From positions 1 through 7,774 of the forward strand of contig JAFGQQ010000048.1 in the NCBI GenBank assembly GCA_016935595.1: DNA of 7,774 bases. The letters run 5' to 3'. Each line of letters begins with the position of its first letter. Within the stretch, counting starts at the first letter, position 1. A program made the position numbers and the translations under genes. Shown here one piece after another: positions 7,201-7,774 of the stretch. The DNA comes from Bacteroidales bacterium. Lineage in GTDB: Bacteria; Bacteroidota; Bacteroidia; Bacteroidales; UBA10428. The notes under the pieces are model-generated. The model had not been told where the DNA came from and ran no database searches. It worked only from the letters and a program-made list of their open reading frames with translations.

Positions 7201-7561
7201 TTCCTTTTAACTTATTATAAATAACAATGCCACTGCTGCTGGTTCCGATCCATAATAATCCATTATTGTCTTCAACAACCGACCATATAAAATTATCAGG
7301 AATTGAAAATTGATCTAATTGTTTGTTTTTATATAATGTGAAATTATACCCGTCAAACATATTAAATCCATCTTCAGTGCCAATCCAGATAAATCCTTTG
7401 TTATCCTGAATTAAAGCATGAATAGTATTATTCGAAAGCCCGTTATCAATATTTAAATGTTCAAAATATATATTTGAACATAGGCTATAGGCTTGGAATA
7501 TCACAAAAATGATTATAGAAATAAATGTTCTGGAAAGCAAATATTTAGTTAATAAAATCAT
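4286..7561 (-). CDS. Two-component-type regulator propeller sensor with C-terminal GAF domain and no kinase (Reg_prop x14, Y_Y_Y, TM, coiled coil, GAF)
   Basis: A 1091-residue single-pass membrane sensor. Residues about 10-28 are a hydrophobic export signal. From about 31 to 712 are 14 propeller-blade motifs of the xxWIGT(x)nGL type (the first at 57-62, the last, GEIFFGGINGF, near 698), fitting two seven-bladed periplasmic propellers as in Bacteroides hybrid two-component sensors. A Y_Y_Y immunoglobulin-like domain follows (about 785-846), then one membrane helix (about 853-870), a charged coiled coil (871-920) and a GAF domain (about 935-1088) with VGETLVGSCF, IPENY and SGLGD motifs. This GAF type is common in Bacteroidota, where as I recall it is usually followed by a kinase, phosphatase or chemoreceptor-like module. 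Here the protein stops right after the last GAF helix. There is no H-box, ATPase, receiver, HTH, GGDEF or SpoIIE domain. It may signal to a separate partner. The ATG at 7561 directly precedes the export signal. The ligand is unknown; the nearby sugar-acid genes are only a hint. Confidence 0.93.
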   Translation of the reverse strand: MILLTKYLLSRTFISIIIFVIFQAYSLCSNIYFEHLNIDNGLSNNTIHALIQDNKGFIWIGTEDGFNMFDGYNFTLYKNKQLDQFSIPDNFIWSVVEDNNGLLWIGTSSSGIVIYNKLKGKFYTLNKYIENMHLNNAKDIRAIFKDSKGNIWAGSFASGLLKLSLGKQAGLSFIETQEINYIVSNLDIKNYRYKPGDTSSLSDNHVLCIEEDIFGNIWAGTGEGLNKYNENDDMFDLLEFQGNDVINTLYSSKDSQLWIGTESGLFLYEIESQKFNYGKLSEFRNYSITSICPASNNEMLVGTGNGLILYNLNNNSSVIYFNNPVQNKSLSGNHITTIMKDEGGVIWIGTAQGGLNQYDSYHQKFNHYKKEAGNELSLSHNTIRSLFVDSKGIVYIGTLGEGIDVLDRAKNTIFNIKGNASIPNSLSNNEISSITMTGNSELWIGTWGGGINIGELDHKNKKIIINQKYSQTEYVNSLTSDVIQKIFIDSKNRIWIGTELGLNRYIKENGTFVRYLHDTENPYTINDNRVQSCIVEDDKGNIWVGTWGGLNKLVINNTLSNDTYEANQISQNTEHFISFTHSPDNTNSLSDNRIISLFCNNNILWIGTYGKGLNKLDLSLYNDPESAEFVKYTSLQGLANDVIYGIYGDDKDNLWMSTNNGLSKFNIQTEIFKNFDVHDGLQSNQFFWGAHFQDKRTGEIFFGGINGFNSFFPDSITENQYTPPLVFTNLYIMNRKVNIGEATINGKVILEKAISETNEIHLSYKDRVFSLEFSALHYASPENIEYAYMLEGFDPDESGWIYSSAKNRTVPYSNLNGGKYVFKVKSTNSDGVWSENYESIKIIITPPFYNRWSFRISLFFILSASLFLIFRRENKRRKLLEIKNMEAKERNRILQEQTVILENKNKEYEALQRKMERANYITTGIAEFSKILVRKFESIYEFSDIILKEIIQYFNVQAGIIYIYNKQKNILELAAQYGHSNLDSETFEVGETLVGSCFANKKLIFLNNIPENYLKSEKKAELKNEHIEISSGLGDSIAKYLVLAPIIINKDSEAHGIVELASFNEIYDYQIELIEELTKNMSFVLMNIKKE

Positions 7562-7604
7562 TAATCAGTTATTAAAATTAATTTTCAATAATCTATCAAT
7601 AATA

Positions 7605-7662
7605 GTCAATTTGATAAACTTCCTCACAGCAGTACTGGCGAGGTATCAAATTGGTTTTTTTT
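7605..7662 (+). terminator. Strong stem-loop plus T8, terminator-like on the plus strand, upstream of the sensor gene
   Basis: The outer arms CAATTTGATA (7607-7616) and TATCAAATTG (7644-7653) pair perfectly over 10 bp. The stem continues with CCTC (7622-7625) and GAGG (7640-7643) after a 5-nt bulge, leaving a 14-nt loop containing the palindrome CAGTACTG. Eight T follow at 7655-7662. This is a convincing intrinsic terminator in the plus direction, but no plus-strand gene is visible before it. On the minus strand the same sequence would be a leader hairpin 46 bases or more before the sensor start codon, without a U-tract. Confidence 0.6.
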
Positions 7663-7741
7663 ATCTCAATGCAAAGCATCAGATTATTTAACATATTTAA
7701 ATTTAATAATTTTCCAATCAAATTTCGTCAGGATAATAAAA

Positions 7742-7768
7742 AACCTCTATAAATTTAATATTTAGGTT
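7742..7768. terminator. Weak inverted repeat near the right edge, possible terminator of a gene beyond it
   Basis: AACCT (7742-7746) and AGGTT (7764-7768) form a 5-bp stem with a 17-nt loop. On the minus strand it is followed by a T-run (AGGTTTTTTATT), and on the plus strand by GTTTTC, so it could end a minus-strand gene located beyond 7774. The short stem makes this speculative. Confidence 0.25.
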
Positions 7769-7774
7769 GTTTTC

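Noticed and set aside
7466..7500. Lipoprotein signal at the sensor N-terminus (Cys28 after YSL)
   Set aside because: The residue before Cys is Leu rather than Gly, Ala or Ser, so it does not fit a lipobox; an ordinary signal peptide or anchor fits better.
4286..7561. Repeated WIGT-type segments as a DNA repeat array
   Set aside because: The repetition is at protein level (propeller blades) with divergent DNA, so it is domain architecture rather than a nucleotide repeat element.
7509..7691. 60-codon plus-strand frame spanning the sensor start and upstream region
   Set aside because: It crosses the strong stem-loop and T-run, its predicted product is low-complexity hydrophobic, and it overlaps the sensor start codon antisense; not a credible gene.

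Overview
The window looks like a chromosomal segment of an AT-rich Bacteroidota bacterium. The evidence is a giant two-component-type regulator propeller (Reg_prop/Y_Y_Y) sensor, A-rich leaders without clear Shine-Dalgarno sequences, and a TAnnTTTG-type -7 promoter element. Almost everything is on the minus strand; only one small membrane-protein gene is on the plus strand. I see no rRNA, tRNA, CRISPR array, transposase or phage gene.

Region 1 (1-3702, minus strand) reads as one sugar-acid gene set, in transcription order: a LacI-family regulator (3702-2635), an SDR dehydrogenase resembling the UxuB-type D-mannonate/fructuronate oxidoreductases (2618-1767, only 16 bp after the regulator), a HAD-family hydrolase with a large helical cap (1675-773), and a LarA-family nickel-pincer hydroxyacid racemase/epimerase (695 to beyond the left edge). 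The LarA homologue keeps all the active-site residues visible in this part. Because LarA relatives include sugar-acid C2 epimerases, and D-mannonate and D-gluconate are C2 epimers, the set may connect hexuronate/mannonate catabolism to gluconate. That is inference. The regulator promoter carries a TATATTTG -7 box with a near-perfect 18-bp palindrome just downstream, a good candidate autoregulatory operator.

Region 2 (3703-4285) holds the divergent promoter region and a three-helix DUF2784-like membrane protein on the plus strand, followed by a weak AU-only terminator candidate.

Region 3 (4286-7561, minus strand) is a 1091-residue sensor: N-terminal export signal, 14 propeller-blade motifs (two seven-bladed propellers), Y_Y_Y domain, one membrane helix, coiled coil and a C-terminal GAF domain. 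It ends there, with no histidine kinase, receiver, DNA-binding or phosphatase domain. Its 213-bp upstream region (7562-7774) contains a strong stem-loop followed by eight T on the plus strand, in the orientation of an intrinsic terminator antisense to the sensor gene, plus a weaker inverted repeat at the right edge.

No gene-free stretch exceeds 300 bp. The most interesting points are the kinase-less GAF-terminated sensor, the LarA-type enzyme in a mannonate-like operon, the operator layout, and the antisense-oriented terminator.
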